Positions 42,424-54,916 are shown, counted from the stretch's first letter. The stretch is DNA of 64,000 bases from Metridium senile (GCA_949775045.1 OX459104.1:9409655-9473654); one strand, 5' to 3'. Made by a program: numbers and translations. The notes: generated by a model from the sequence alone, not told the origin.

Positions 42424-44350
42424 GAGTCATTGTCTGAGAAAACCATGCAAAATCAAAAGACCTGTAAAGATGGGGGTTGGCCGAATCAATTCATACTAAC
42501 ATCATACATAGGTTGGGTGGTAACATGTATAAATATGACAGACTTAGCTTGTCAACCCTTCTCATTCTAGAAATACGACTACCCCTACCCCTCCCCCCAG
42601 AAATCACAGTTTTTACCCTTGTAATTTTACCGAAGTTTACGACCTCCTAGAACACTTAAAATGAAACGTATTCTCTTCAAATTTCTTCTGTGTGGAGTTA
42701 ATACCTTATAGTACTTGTACAAATCAAGATATACTTAAATACATCCATACGCTATCTGTAGCCGTTAGAAGTTGTGCACACTCTAAATCGTTGATACGAA
42801 AAAGTGTTTTTTTGACCCGCCAAAAAATACACAAACGCGATGCTGAGAGAAACTCAAACCCAAAATCAAACCCTCCTTGTTCCACTGTATCAGAATCAAA
42901 AGTAATAGTTTTGGGCCATACAGTTTGAAAGATGACAGAGATGCTCAAATATGTCGAAATTACCTGAAATAAGGCAAAATGGTCCAGATGAGTTCAGAGC
43001 GTCATATGTAGTCCATTTCAGGTGTAAAATGAATCCAATTCAGTTTATAGCTAATATTTGCTTTCCGGAAGTGTAGTATGACATGTACTGGAGCTCAAAT
43101 TGTCGATTTCACTTCTTTTTGTAGCATATTCGCGAGCTTGTAAACAAATCGTCGCCATCTTGGAATCCATTGCCGCGAGAGACTGAGCACTAACTAGGAC
43201 ACAGGCAGCCCAAGCAAATCACGCAAATTCAGTGGATTTTTTTGCATTTTTTTTTTTTGCAATAAAATGTTACTAAACTTTGTCTGTAGTTATTGTGATG
43301 TATTTAAGTACTTTTTGGATGATTTTTGGCTAGTTTTATTTACACAAGGCAGGCGACTCGAGTGGACATTACCTTCACTTTAATTCATCGGCAATTTATC
43401 CCCGAAAAATATTACTAGTGGGGGAGAAATTATAAATATGGCCTAAAACTAGCCAAAAATCATCCAAAAAGTATTTAAATACATCACAATAACTACAGAC
43501 AAAGTTTAGTAACATTTTAATGCAAAAAAAAAAGAATGCAAAAAAATCCACTGAATTTGCGTGATTTGCTTGGGCTGCCTGTGTCCTAGCTAGTGCTCAA
43601 GCTCTCGCGGCAATGGATTCCAAGATGGCGACGATTTGTTTACAAGCTCGCGAATATGCTACAAAAAGAAGTGAAATCGACAATTTGAGCTCCAGTACAT
43701 GTCATACTACACTTCCGGAAAGCAAATATTAGCTATAAACTGAATTGGATTCATTTTACACCTGAAATGGACTACATATGACGCTCTGAACTCATCTGGA
43801 CCATTTTGCCTTATTTCAGGTAATTTCGACATATTTGAGCATCTCTGTCATCTTTCAAACTGTATGGCCCAAAACTATTACTTTTGATTCCGATACAGTG
43901 GAGCAAGGAGGGTTTGATTTTGGGTTTGAGTTTCTCTCAGCATCGCGTTTGTGTATTTTTTGGCGGGTCAAAAAAACCCTTTTTCGTATCAACGATTTAG
44001 AGTGTGCACAACTTCTAACGGCTACAGATAGCGTATGGAAGTATTTAAGTATATCTTGATTTGTACAAGTACTATACGGTATTAACTCCACACAGAAGAA
44101 ATTTGAAGAGAATACGTTTCATTTTAAGTGTTCTAGGAGGTCGTAAACTTCGGTAAAATTACAAGGGTAAAAACTGTGATTTCTGGGGGGAGGGGTAGGG
44201 GTAGTCGTATTTCTAGAATGAGAAGGGTTGACAAGCTAAGTCTGTCATATTTATACATGTTACCACTCAACCTATGTATGATGTTAGTATGAATTGATTC
44301 GGCCAACCCCCATCTTTCAACCCTTGCATGGTTTTCTCAGACAATGACTC
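42424..44350. mobile_element. 1.93-kb TTAA-flanked near-perfect palindrome
   Basis: The left arm (42424 to about 43330) and right arm (about 43430-44350) are reverse complements with few mismatches. The outermost bases are GAGTCATTGTCTGAG on each strand, and TTAA lies outside both ends (42420-42423 and 44351-44354). The centre (43280-43560) contains a smaller inverted repeat shared with the foldback in intron 3 (8358-8625). Short open frames occur in mirrored pairs, one in each arm, as expected from the symmetry. No transposase is present. Confidence 0.9.
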
Positions 44351-44354
44351 TTAA

Positions 44355-44708
44355 TATCTCATTTTTGTAAAATGAGAAGGAGTTTCAGCTCGACACATAT
44401 CATTCCTTTTAATTTGGGGGGTCTCAGTCAGTTATTACCCATCCACTTGACTGCACTTTTAAGCGTCTATCTTGGATATGTACCTCTGTACCTCTCTGGT
44501 CTCACTAAATTTTATAAAGAGGTTTACATTCTAATTAACTATCGAATATAAACTTATAGCCGTTGGTACCAATCGGTACGCTAGATCTTGTGTAAGGGAA
44601 CAAAACGGACATTAAACATTGTTGGTATTGCAGAATGGCTACAATCGTTATACATATCAAACCATTTTGTCCAATATTGTTGCTAACTAATACATTAAAA
44701 ATGGTTTA
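44355..44708. other. Spacer
   Basis: No feature supported. Confidence 0.5.
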
Positions 44709-44914
44709 TAACACTGGAGGAAAAGTCGGATTCACCATATGTGTGAATATGGTGTGAATTTGGTGAACCATATTCGCATTATATTCACACCCCCAGTGAA
44801 CATGATATTTACACCATGTGTTAATATAGTGCGAAACTAGCCAAAAAAAAAGCCAGCCAGAGTACGTATTTATAATGTGAACTACATGCAATAGAGTGAG
44901 TAACACTTATTCTT

Positions 44915-45500
44915 TAGTGTGCCTTGATTTTGCAATAGCGCAAAGGAATGAAGACTCGAAAACGATTTTACTTTGTGTATTGTAATTAGTTTAGCTTTAG
45001 ATGTGTCTTGTGTTTTGATTTTGCAGCAGCGCGAAGGAATAGAGTCTCGAAAACAATTTCACTTGTGTATTGTGGTTATTTAGCTCTAGATGTGTCATGT
45101 GTCTTGATTTTGCAGCAGCGCGCCGGAATAGAGACTCGAAAACAATTTCACTTGTGTATTGTGGTTATTTGAGCTCTAGATGTGTCATGTGTCTTGATTT
45201 TGCAGCAGCACGCCGGAATAGAGACTCGAAAACAATTTCACTTGTGGTTATTTTAGCTCTAGATGTGTCTTGTGTCTTGATTTTGCAGCAGCGCCGGCGA
45301 AGGAAAATGGACTCGTAAACAATTTCACTTGTGTGTTGTGGTTATTTAGCTCTAGATGTGTCATGTGTCTTGATTTTGCGGCAGCGCAACCGAATAAAAA
45401 GTGATTTTACTTGCGTATTATGATTATTTTAGCTTTAGTTGTGTCTTGATTTTGCTGCAGCGCAAACGAATAGACTTAAAAACAAATTTTTTTTTGCATA
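44915..45500 (+). repeat. ~90-bp tandem repeat, about 7 degenerate copies
   Basis: Unit contains TGTGTCTTGATTTTGCAGCA, GGAATAGAGACTCGAAAACA and TTCACTTGTGTATTGTGGTT. Each unit carries an acceptor-like TTTTGCAG. The open frame at 45070-45318 is this repeat, not a gene. Confidence 0.85.
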
Positions 45501-46627
45501 TTGTGCGCTAGGACACTTGGCTGATTGCACGTGCACACTAAATTTAGTCTATTCACGCTTCGACTATTTTTCACTAATTTCTACTAAATTTCGACTAATT
45601 AGTTTTTGTGTTTCACTGTTATATTGTTTGCACTCTAATATGATATAAACTTACATTTTCCTTATTTACAGATATCCTATTTTTGTCGTTTGAGCTAACC
45701 GTTCAATAAGTATTAATTATCATTCGCCGGGATCATTCTCGTTACAGTGTATTATTATTTTTATCTATCGCCAGATAACAGCAATTTAATTGTTGAAGAG
45801 TTCTAAAATTGATACAAAATCGTTAAAATTCTAGTTACCAAATAGCATAAAGAACTAAAATAGTCGAGATTATAACAACAAATAGAACATATATTAAATT
45901 TTGCTTCTACATCAACCTACCAATCAAATATCCGTATTTTAATATTGACCAATCAGGCGCGAGTGATTTGTTATGCAACCAATTTTGAATATGAGGCTTA
46001 GTCACGCGTCAGTTCAGCGACGTCGGTTAGAAACACTTCAACAGATCTACGGCTGTACGGCTCGTAAAAGAACTTTTATCTTTTGATAAGCGGAGCGAAT
46101 TCTCTAAATATCCGTAGGACATAAACAGCAGTTGCTTAGAGTGAGAAGAGTCGGCAGAGATGAAGTAAATCTAGGACTAAACTGCTGTTATTGAGGGATG
46201 CTGAAGGCAACGATGCTGAAGGCAACGATGCTGAAGGCAACAACAAGAAGTCAACACGTTTCGAATTAAGACAAAGTTAAAATCACCGTAATTCGACGTT
46301 TTAGTGAACAAGATGACACACTAAGCAGGGACAAAGATTTACTAGAAGGTTAATATTACTTGTTTGAACTGTTTAGGGTTAAGTAGTATTAATTTTGATG
46401 TAGATTTGTTCGACAATGTTTCTACCGTTGAACGGCGTTGTATGGCCCCAGCCAAATGTCTGTTAGGCTAAACTGCTGTTAGACATGTATATTTCTGTTA
46501 GACCCGCGGCCTATACTAGTTTACTCTCTAGTTTCCATTCATGTGTCTTAATTTAAAGTTGTAACTGATTATGGTTTTATGAAATAAAGTATTATCCGCT
46601 ATATCAGACCTGATTGATTAATTCATT

Positions 46628-46900
46628 CACATCATATTCACGTGAGAAAGAATACGAGTAAAAATGATATTTGCATCAAATTATTCCGAAGTGAATATAA
46701 AGTGTAAACGGTGTTTGCAATAAGTTCACCTATGGGGTGAATATGATGCTAATTCAACATTCACATCATATTCACGAGAGAAAGAATACGAGTAAAAATG
46801 ATATATGCATCAAATTATACTGAAGTGAATATGAAGTGAAAACAGTGTTTGCAATAAGTTCACCTATGGGGTGAATATGATGCTAATTCAATATTCACAT
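46628..46900 (+). repeat. 134-bp tandem duplication
   Basis: CACATCATATTCACG recurs at 46628 and 46762 with the whole 134-bp unit between. A third copy begins at 46896 and diverges. Confidence 0.85.
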
Positions 46901-47086
46901 CATCTTCACTAATATGTGAATGTAATGTGAAAAAGGTATTCAACGTCTTCACTTAATGGTGTGAATACGTAGTGAAGATCATATTCGCGTTGGTGTGAAT
47001 ATGATGGAATGTGGTTGAATATGATATTCACAGCACATTCACTACACATTCACACTGCTGTGAATCCAATTTTTCGTCCAGTGTAA

Positions 47087-48324
47087 CTACTCTTTCGTTC
47101 TTCTGATCTTATGCTCAGGCTAACCTTTATCTGTTCAACTACTGACTGACTACAACATTTTGGTCAGAAGAGAAGCAGTAACTCCGTTTCTCCACATGGG
47201 TTTTGGTCGCCTTGATTATATATCTTAGTTAACTTATTGCTTTGGTGAATTATTTGGTTTTAAAATAAAAAAATATTGAAGGTCTTAAAGTTAATGAAGT
47301 ATTATATTTGTTCATTTTATTCAATGCATGGGCTATCTTTGTGGCAATAAGTCATTAACCTTATGCATTCAATACTCGCAACATCACGAAATTTACAATC
47401 CTATATTCATATACTGTTTAAACTTTACATCATTTTTTATCTATGTATTTACTGACATTTATAATATCAGTTTTAAATAAAAATCAATCTTCCCCAAAAA
47501 GCCACAAATATCAACTAGCTTAACTTTCTATTAAATAAAAGCATTGACATTTTAATACTGTTGTTGTATTGGTTATATGATGTAGTAAATCTGTTCATAT
47601 TCCAGTTAAGAAAAGAGCTACAGTTGAAGAGTGTTTTGTAAGGTAGGCGTAATATATAAATTTCAAGCGCATCATTAAACCTCGATTACTTCTCCAAAAT
47701 TCAATATTTTTGTTAGATATTACTACATCCATTTAATATTTACGCTTAAATATATATCTCTGCCAAAAATAGAAGGAATTGGTGATAACCGTTGTAGATA
47801 CATTTTTCGAATTTGCATGGTTTACAGACGGACTCGCTCTTACAATATGAAGATGAAAAGGAACTGATAGAAGTGAATGTAATACTGAATAGTAACTCAT
47901 CTTTTCTTCTCAGCTGGGCAAACAACATTTTATATTCAAGCTTGGATCATTTTTTCTGACCAATTGTTTCTTACCTTAGTTTTGTAGAGCGTCTTTCCGA
48001 CCTAGCTTTACAATATATCTATACTTGCTTTTTGCTCTGATGAGTCGGCCACTGAATGTGATAGTCAAAGGCGCTCGAGTGCTTTTTGAGACTAACTTTA
48101 TTATCGTCACTATAAAGGAACGCCCATAATTTATGAATCGTCGGCGGTGGGGTGGTGGGTGATGGGGGGGGGGGGGGGGGGGGGTGGGGGGGGTGGTAGT
48201 AGTAGGCAACCACATCAGTTTTGCAAGCAACATTTTGGGGTGCTATTAAAAAAATATCTTAGAGGAACATGAGTGTATTGCATTTGATGCACACCCACTG
48301 ATATTCTGAGGAATGATATTCATG
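47087..48324. other. Spacer
   Basis: No gene supported. There is a poly-G stretch with T interruptions at 48160-48195. The part after 48240 shares words with 49025-49100. Confidence 0.5.
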
Positions 48325-49029
48325 GAAAGTGGTGAATAGGGGTGGTTGGGTAAATGTGTGTATGGATTGATGGATGGATGGATGGATTGTTGGATTACGT
48401 CACTTTAGCGTGGCTTCACGACTACCATTATGAGACAGCAGTCGCGACATGCAACACAATCTCAAAGTGCTTTACTTTACATCTATGCATGATCATCTAT
48501 TACACCTTTACATGATGTCAAATAACTCATCCCCTACTGTAAGTCCAGTTCCAAAAATAGACATTTTATCGTTGATTTACGGTAAATTTTGAATGAATGT
48601 ACTCAATTCAATGAATTGTATGAAGCGACATTTTGTAAAAGGGCTGCAACGGCTCGGTTGGACGTCAATGTAAACAACTCCATCCTAATGCATTATATGT
48701 AGCTTACCAACACAACAAACAATCATGTGTTTTTGCCTTAAAAGGCAACAATAAATGATAATAGGCACAATAATTTTTATGATCAAAATTCATTTAGCGG
48801 CCGAGGTTGACAAAGCAATCACGATATTTTAATGGACATCCGTCTCTACCTTCTTAAACATGTATGTGTCTAGTATGTCGCAAGGTTGGATGCACTCTGT
48901 TGAATGTTTAAGTTTTTACTTCAAATGTATACCTCTAAGTGTAAAGAAGCTGGCTTGGGGTTGGATTTTATGTTAAATGGCGAATTCAAGGGCGGCGCGA
49001 GCACATTTCAAAATAAGGGCCTAGAATAT
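48325..49029 (+). repeat. ~700-bp direct duplication, copy 2
   Basis: Partner of 41699-42393 in the same orientation. Copy 2 has a small insertion (ATGATCATCTATTACACC at about 48488). Confidence 0.88.
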
Positions 49030-49039
49030 AATTTTTTTT

Positions 49040-49470
49040 TAAATATCTTAGTGGAATATTAGTGTATTGCATTCTATACACATGCACTGATGTTCTGAAT
49101 TGTTTCTCCCTGTACCACAGTGCACATTACGTTAGTATCAAATTTTGTCAATTTTGTCAGATCTTTGGATCTATTGTCACCCACACAAACACAATATAAC
49201 GCTTCCTAGTCAAAACAATTGAATCCTCAGCTTTTTAGTAGCTGCGCTAAATTTAGAAAATTAGTAGTAATTTCTAAGTATACTCAAGTGTTTTTCATTT
49301 TCATTCTTCAACTTCAGTTGCTTTTATATACAATTCTAGAAACTAGAAATATGTCAATCGAATTTACAAGTACTGTGAGTCTATATTATTGAAAAGTAGA
49401 ACTATTTACAACTTGTCGCCCGCATTAAGAAGAGGAAGTTGATAGTTATGCATAAATGAGCTAACTAAAG
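49040..49470 (+). repeat. Diverged direct duplication, copy 1
   Basis: Shares with 50275-50975 the blocks ACACATGCACTGAT, ACAATATAACGCTTCCT, AAGTGTTTTTCA, ACTTGTCGCC and GATAGTTATGCAT, with many substitutions and indels. Confidence 0.7.
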
Positions 49471-49473
49471 CCC

Positions 49474-49745
49474 CGTGCAAACGCACGCAACATTGTTGGC
49501 CAACATCACGCAACATTGTTGAGCCCAACATGTTGCGAGCGTTTGCACACCATGTTGCGTGTTGTTGCGTGTGGCCGCAACATGTTAGATGTTGTTGGAT
49601 GTTGTTGGATGAAGTTTGAAACTGGTCAAACTTCAGAGCCAACAAGTCACAACATTTCTTTTGTTTCGCGGTCATCGAAGCGTAGCCCAACAATGTTGCG
49701 TTCGTTTGCACAGCACATCCAACAATGTTGAGCTGGTGGCCCATC
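49474..49745. mobile_element. MITE-like repeat built on AACATTGTTG words
   Basis: Starts CCCCGTGCAAACGCACGCAA and is rich in CAACATTGTTG and CAACATGTTGCG palindromic words on both strands, ending near AATGTTGAGCTGG. The termini do not match perfectly, so borders are approximate. Confidence 0.55.
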
Positions 49746-50274
49746 GTTGTAATAGGGAAATGTCAGCAAAATCAAACTAATATGGAGTTTTTCCTTAATA
49801 AAGTAAAATAAAAAATTCATAAAAATTTTAAGACAAAAAAAAATGAAAAAAAAATTCAAAAGAAAAATATGTATCGCTTAGAAAAAGCAAATATAAACAA
49901 ATAAAATAAAAAACATTAAAAAACGACTTGAAATTCAACAGTGAGCAAGATAGTCACCCATTATTCAACATGGCGCCCCAACAAGCAGTGGTTTGTAGGG
50001 AGTTGTGGGTATTTGTGTCCCAGAATCCAGGGGAGGGGGGACTAGAATACTTTTATTCATACAGTACTCATATTTAGAGAGAAAAAAAATCATTTTCCTA
50101 AAATGTTAATGGGCTAAAGCGCAATCCACACTGCAAGGCAAGGCTCCGCCGTCGACCCTGTGAATGTTTAATTTAAACTTTTCTTACTGTTTACAAGTTT
50201 AAGCTCGACAAAGTCTCAGATTTTGAATATGTTTACTCGAATGATGCAACTTTCAGAGACTCATTTTTTCCCGT
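49746..50274. other. Spacer
   Basis: AT-rich with poly-A runs. No feature supported. Confidence 0.5.
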
Positions 50275-50975
50275 GGTATATATTGCATTTTAAACACATG
50301 CACTGATATTCTAAATTGTGTCTCTCTGTGTGCACTAGTGCACTCTACATTGGTGGCAACTTTTTTGTCAGATTTGTGGATCTGTTGTCAGATATTTCCG
50401 TGGGCGTCACATCAGTTTATTTACAAAGTTCTTTATAACTTCGTAGTCAAGTTTTGAATCAAAATAAAACCTTTACAACGCTTTAATTATATAATAGTTG
50501 CTGAAAATTATGTTCTTTGGAGATCGAAACAATCACTTCAAAGAAAACAAACAGCGGTTTCAGATGGTTTTAAACTGTGTTTTTTAATGTAAAAAAGTGA
50601 AAGAGAAACACCACTGATAGCTCCCCTCAATTCATTAGCCGCCAACATACATTCAAAGCTCTCATTGCCAACCCCCCAAAAACACACAACAACACTAACA
50701 CAATATAACGCTTCCTTAGTCAAAACAATGGAGCCCTTTTTAGCAGCTGCACTATATTTAGAAATTTAATATACCCAAGTGTTTTTCAATTTCATTTTTA
50801 AGTTTCAGCTGTTTTAGGTATAATCTCAGAAACTAAAAACCTGTCAATCAAAAGTCAATTGAAAAGTACAAACACTGTTCAAGTCTATATTATTTAAAAG
50901 TAGAATTGTTAATTACAACTTGTCGCCAACTTTGAAAATTATAAGTTGATAGTTATGCATACATGAGTTAACAAT
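50275..50975 (+). repeat. Diverged direct duplication, copy 2
   Basis: Partner of 49040-49470. The block 50515-50700 is extra and absent from copy 1. Confidence 0.65.
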
Positions 50976-51403
50976 TCCGTGATGTCTTATAGCTGATTTT
51001 TTCCGGATAAACAGGACATAATTCTCCCTAATTGAGTACACGTTTGTTTTGAGTAAAACTGAATCAACCATCTGATTGAAAAAACAATGACTTCAAAAAT
51101 TTGTTTGCAAGGAAGAACTGTCATGTCTTATATTTAATGTCACGACCACATAGTATCATGTTTAACAGCGAAAACAAAAAAAGTAAGCAAAAACCAAACT
51201 AAACTGCATATATACAAAGTTTTGATGTTTCAAATTGGAAAATGCATTATTCTACTAGTTCTAGATCGTCTTGGTCATGTTACACACTGTGAATGGTCAC
51301 ATTTTTACGCAACGCACATATTGACTTAGAGTACGAAAGCCAAGGAGGGACTTCCGGTGTCCGACTTCTTTTTTCCGACTTCTGATTTCCGACGTCTGAT
51401 TTC

Positions 51404-51672
51404 CGGGGGGGGGGGGGGGGGGGGGGGGGGTGTACTCCCTTCAAAAATGGATAGGGGTGCTCGCGTACGGTTTTGAAAATGACCCTAAAAGGTACGGATA
51501 ACCTAACTCAGATACTGATTTTAGACCCTAAAAGGTACGACCACATTTAACATTTTTTCAATATGTATAATCTTAAGTTCGAAAACTGACACTAAAAGGT
51601 ACGGTGCCAGTTCGAGACCCTAAAAGGTCCGTCGAGCACCCCTATCCCTTTTCTAAGGGAGTCCTCCCCCCG
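51404..51672. mobile_element. Nested MITE with GACCCTAAAAGGTACG repeats
   Basis: Terminal poly-G followed by ACTCCCTT and GGATAGGGGTGCTCG pairs with CGAGCACCCCTATCC, AAGGGAGT and poly-C at the right. Inside, a GACCCTAAAAGGTACG word (with variants) is repeated four times. Confidence 0.8.
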
Positions 51673-52619
51673 GGTTTTCGATGCCAAGCTGATTTCCGAT
51701 TGCTTGCCGATTTAGTCACATGGTACGTGAAGTGCCAGGCAATGCTTGGTATTCAAATCACATGTAGTTTACAGCCAGATCAACGAATATTCCACTTACT
51801 TTTTCTGCTGTTTTATATATATAGTGCTTGTAGAAATGTAGAAATAGGCCGTATGTGTATATGTGGTTTTGAAAGACCGTTGACCTTTTGTCCAGAAGTG
51901 TGAGTGATAGCTGGTAGAGATATTCGGTATAGGGAGGTTGCAGTCTCTAATTTTCATATCTCTCATAATGATGAAAGTCAATATCTATTTGTTCGAAATT
52001 TCAAGTAAAAGTAAAGACTATTTTGCAATCTACCTGACAATTTATTTATTGCGTGACACATATAAACCACCATGAGAAGCCACAAGTGATAAGTGACATG
52101 GGTCAAATAGGCCAGATCGCTCTCTTGAAGCCGTTGTTGGTATTTGAAAAATGATTTGAAATTTACGACAGAAAGTAACTTTAAAGCAGTTTAAATCCAA
52201 AGAAGACAATGTTTAAATCCAAAGAAGACAATGTTTTATATCAATTAAATTTGACTTGCCTAAATAGTTATATAACCTTTGGCTCAGGCGTATCTTGGAG
52301 TACATGAATCGTAGTTTATGCTTATTTATTACACCAGGAATTTCAGAGTATTTTGCGTTCATGTGACCAGCCGATGCCAGGGCCATTTCCGGACCCACTC
52401 AAAAGCGAAGGGAGGGCCCTGGGAACGAGGTTGGGCTTCCACAACAGCGTACATGATGGATGAAGAGGTAAGCAAAAGTAGTAGAAATTAGAAACTAGAA
52501 GTACGCTAGAAACACGCGTACGTCTAATTAACGTAAGGATAGCTATTTAAAACATGCGCTTGATTGCAGTGTTTAATAAAAGATTGCAGTAATTCGATCA
52601 TCGGTACAAAGGTCACCGA

Positions 52620-52715
52620 TCGGAAGTCAGAAATCAGAAATCAGAAATCAGAAATCAGAAATCAGAAATCAGAAATCAGAAATCAGAAATCAGAAATCAG
52701 AAGTCGGAAATCGGA
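52620..52715 (+). repeat. (AGAAATC)n microsatellite
   Basis: A 7-bp unit about 12 times, changing to GGAAATC at the right. It is part of the terminal region of the element 51333-52752. Confidence 0.93.
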
Positions 52716-52752
52716 AATCGGAAATTGGAAGTCCCTCCTCGGCTTTCGTACT

Positions 52753-53419
52753 TACAGAGCTAAAGCTTGTCAACTTCGAGAACAAAATATTTTAGTTCTA
52801 TTGAAACAAAACTACATATTTCTCAGTAGAGTAGAGTCGCACAAGGCGAGAAAATATATATAAATGGAAACTAATGAGTAAACTAGTATAGGCTGCGTCG
52901 GTGTTTGATATAAATAAAAAGAAATATAATATATATATAAGTTTAAATTCTTTCGTCACTTAATGTAAAATCAGTGCGACCCCGTTTCTGCCATTATTTG
53001 GCGTATGCAAATATTTTATGGTTTTGTCAAATTCTTTAAAGTATATTCACAAGCTTCGATCAATCCTTACTCAAGAAAACAACACCTTTATCTCGAAATG
53101 TGTCACCAAAACTGAATTATCTTAGAATGGATGACATTAATGCAGCTTGATCTGCACTGTATGAAATGTACGTCAACAGAATATATATGCGTCGGACTGA
53201 AAATGCGCCCTCGTGAAAAATCGCAAAAAATTGGAACTGTCAGACAAACTACGTTGGCAACTTTTTATTTTAAAAGGACGATCAATTTCCGTGAAAAGTG
53301 TCATAGTAACTCCAACGCAGCTGTAGCAAGGTACCTGAATGCTACATTAATGGTCAAATAAGTGTGTACTTATCGTTGTTAGTAAATATAGTTCTAGTTA
53401 TCAGAAAACCTTTCTTAAT
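52753..53419. other. Spacer
   Basis: The 76-codon frame at 53131-53361 has no recognisable similarity. Nothing else is supported. Confidence 0.45.
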
Positions 53420-53703
53420 AATCAATAATCAGCTGTTTTTAGCATCAGTTTGACAAGTGAATCATAAATACCATAGCTCCCCCTACCCCCTCCGACAAGC
53501 ATTCTTAGTTTTCTAAATCAAAAGAATTTAATCATTTTTAGTAGCTGCGCGAAAGTATACTCAAGGTTTTATTGTCTTTGGGCAAGACAATTCATTCTCT
53601 CAGGCCCTGTCCACACGTAGCCGGGTATTTTTGAAAACGGATATTTTTTTATCCGTATTCAAAAATATCTGCGTCCACACGTAGCGTATTCGAATCGTAT
53701 TTG
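53420..53703 (+). repeat. Segmental duplication block A, copy 1
   Basis: Collinear with 57252-57535 (AATCAATAATCAGCTGTTTT; TAGTAGCTGCGCGAA; GGGCAAGACAATTCATTCTC), including the left TIR of the element that starts at 53603. Confidence 0.85.
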
Positions 53704-54916
53704 CCCGTCCACACGTATACGCAAATACTCTTCGAAAACGCTAGCCATCCATACAGAGCACGCATGCGCTCTTTACAGTAGCACATCCGCGAAAAACACT
53801 TTGCGCCATCTTTGTTTTTTACGCTCGCTTCACAATCCAACCGCTTTTTATATAGTAAATATGTCTAAACAGGCGAGTAAATCAAAGGGAAAAGGGAAGG
53901 CTGTATTCTACATATTATTATATTATTTTAAAGGTCCAAATCGCCGTGGTTTTGCTGGCCGTCTGTTTATGCTCTTTAACGGCGCTGTTTTAACTCCAGA
54001 TCAGCGAAATTATCCTTAAAATCTTTTGTCGCCTCCTTGTATAATTAGCTTGAATGTTTAAATAGGCAACTTGCGATTGTATGTAATGTTTACAACATGA
54101 GCGGCCGTGTTGTATCGGCGATACAACACGGACGCGAATGTTGTAAACGACTTAAAAAAATGTCTAGGTTAGCTCTTTCATATTATACCAAAATTTTCAA
54201 GATTAAAATAAATTTTGCCGTAAAATTACCAGTTAAAACTTATGCAAATATCTACAATACTAGTGTTGTATGAAGATTTACAACACTCGTCATGGTCATG
54301 ATTTCTTTTGAAAATGTCTCATTAATTATTCATGAATCTTTTAAGTAGTGTTTACAACATGAGCGGCCGTGTTGTATCGGCAGATACAATCGCAAGCCGA
54401 AGGCGCGCGATTGTATCGCCGATACAACACGGACGCGAATGTTGTAAACTACTTAAAAAATGTCTAGGTTAGCTCTTTCATATTTTACCAAAATTTTCAA
54501 GATTAAAATAGATTTTGCCGTAAAATTACCAGTTAAAACTTATGCAAATCAGGATATACAACACTAGTGTTGTATCAGATTTACAACACTCGTCATGGTC
54601 ATGATTTCTTTTGAAAATGTCTCATTAATTATTCATGAATTTTTTAAGTATCGATATGTAGGCTATAAAATTTGAAACAAGCCCAAGAAGAAGTGAAACG
54701 TGAGCAGCCTGACGTCATCGTATTCAAAAAGCTCCATTTTCGCCGTCCACACATATACGATAAACCTCCGGCTAAAGCAATCTACAGTCTAGAGAGTGTA
54801 TTCGAAAACCTCCTTTTTCGGTGACCGAAAACGCCGTTTACGTGTGGACGGAAGGCGTAAACGGAGGAAAAAAGCTCCATTTTCAAAAATACCCGGCTAC
54901 GTGTGGACGGGGCCTC
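53603..54916. mobile_element. GGCCC-ended element, TCA-flanked, with internal tandem duplication
   Basis: Ends GGCCCTGTCCACACGTAGCC and, reverse-complemented, GGCCCCGTCCACACGTAGCC, continuing as GGGTATTTTTGAAAA. TCA precedes and follows. The interior has further GTCCACACGTA words, a 72-codon frame (53801-54019, MSKQASKSKGKGKA...) of unknown meaning, and a tandem duplication (54088-54650). Confidence 0.78.
54088..54650 (+). repeat. Tandem duplication (~265-bp unit) with hairpins
   Basis: GTTTACAACATGAGCGGCCG occurs at 54088 and 54350, and each copy continues to TCATTAATTATTCATGAAT. Each contains a GTGTTGTATCGGC / CGATACAACAC palindrome. The second copy has an extra roughly 33-bp palindromic insert (GATACAATCGCAAGC...). 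Confidence 0.85.

Larger units (their letters stand above)
44712..47083. mobile_element. CACTGG-ended element, TAA-flanked (CACTA/EnSpm-like, 2.37 kb)
   Basis: Ends CACTGGAGGAAAAGTCGGAT and, reverse-complemented, CACTGGACGAAAAATTGGAT, with TAA on both outer sides (44709-44711, 47084-47086). The subterminal zones are filled with GTGAATAT / ATATTCAC words, typical of CACTA subterminal repeats. Inside are a tandem array (44915-45500), a fragment of the 60558-60803 element (45510-45650) and a 134-bp duplication (46628-46900). No transposase ORF. Confidence 0.78.
51333..52752. mobile_element. AGTACGAAAG-ended element with nested insertion
   Basis: AGTACGAAAGCCAAGGAGGG at the left matches the right end reverse-complemented (AGTACGAAAGCCGAGGAGGG). 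Next to each end lie TCTGATTTCCGAC-like units, greatly expanded at the right (52620-52715). A second element (51404-51672) sits near the left end. No transposase found. Confidence 0.7.

Noticed and set aside
42692..44091. Mirrored pairs of 74-78-codon frames
   Set aside because: They are the same sequence read from the two arms of the palindrome. No splice sites, domains or codon bias support them.
45070..45318. 82-codon frame with internal repeats
   Set aside because: Explained entirely by the 90-bp tandem array.
52453..52467. ATGATGGATGAAGAG followed by GTAAGC as a possible first exon
   Set aside because: Lies inside the element 51333-52752, and no compatible downstream exon was found.
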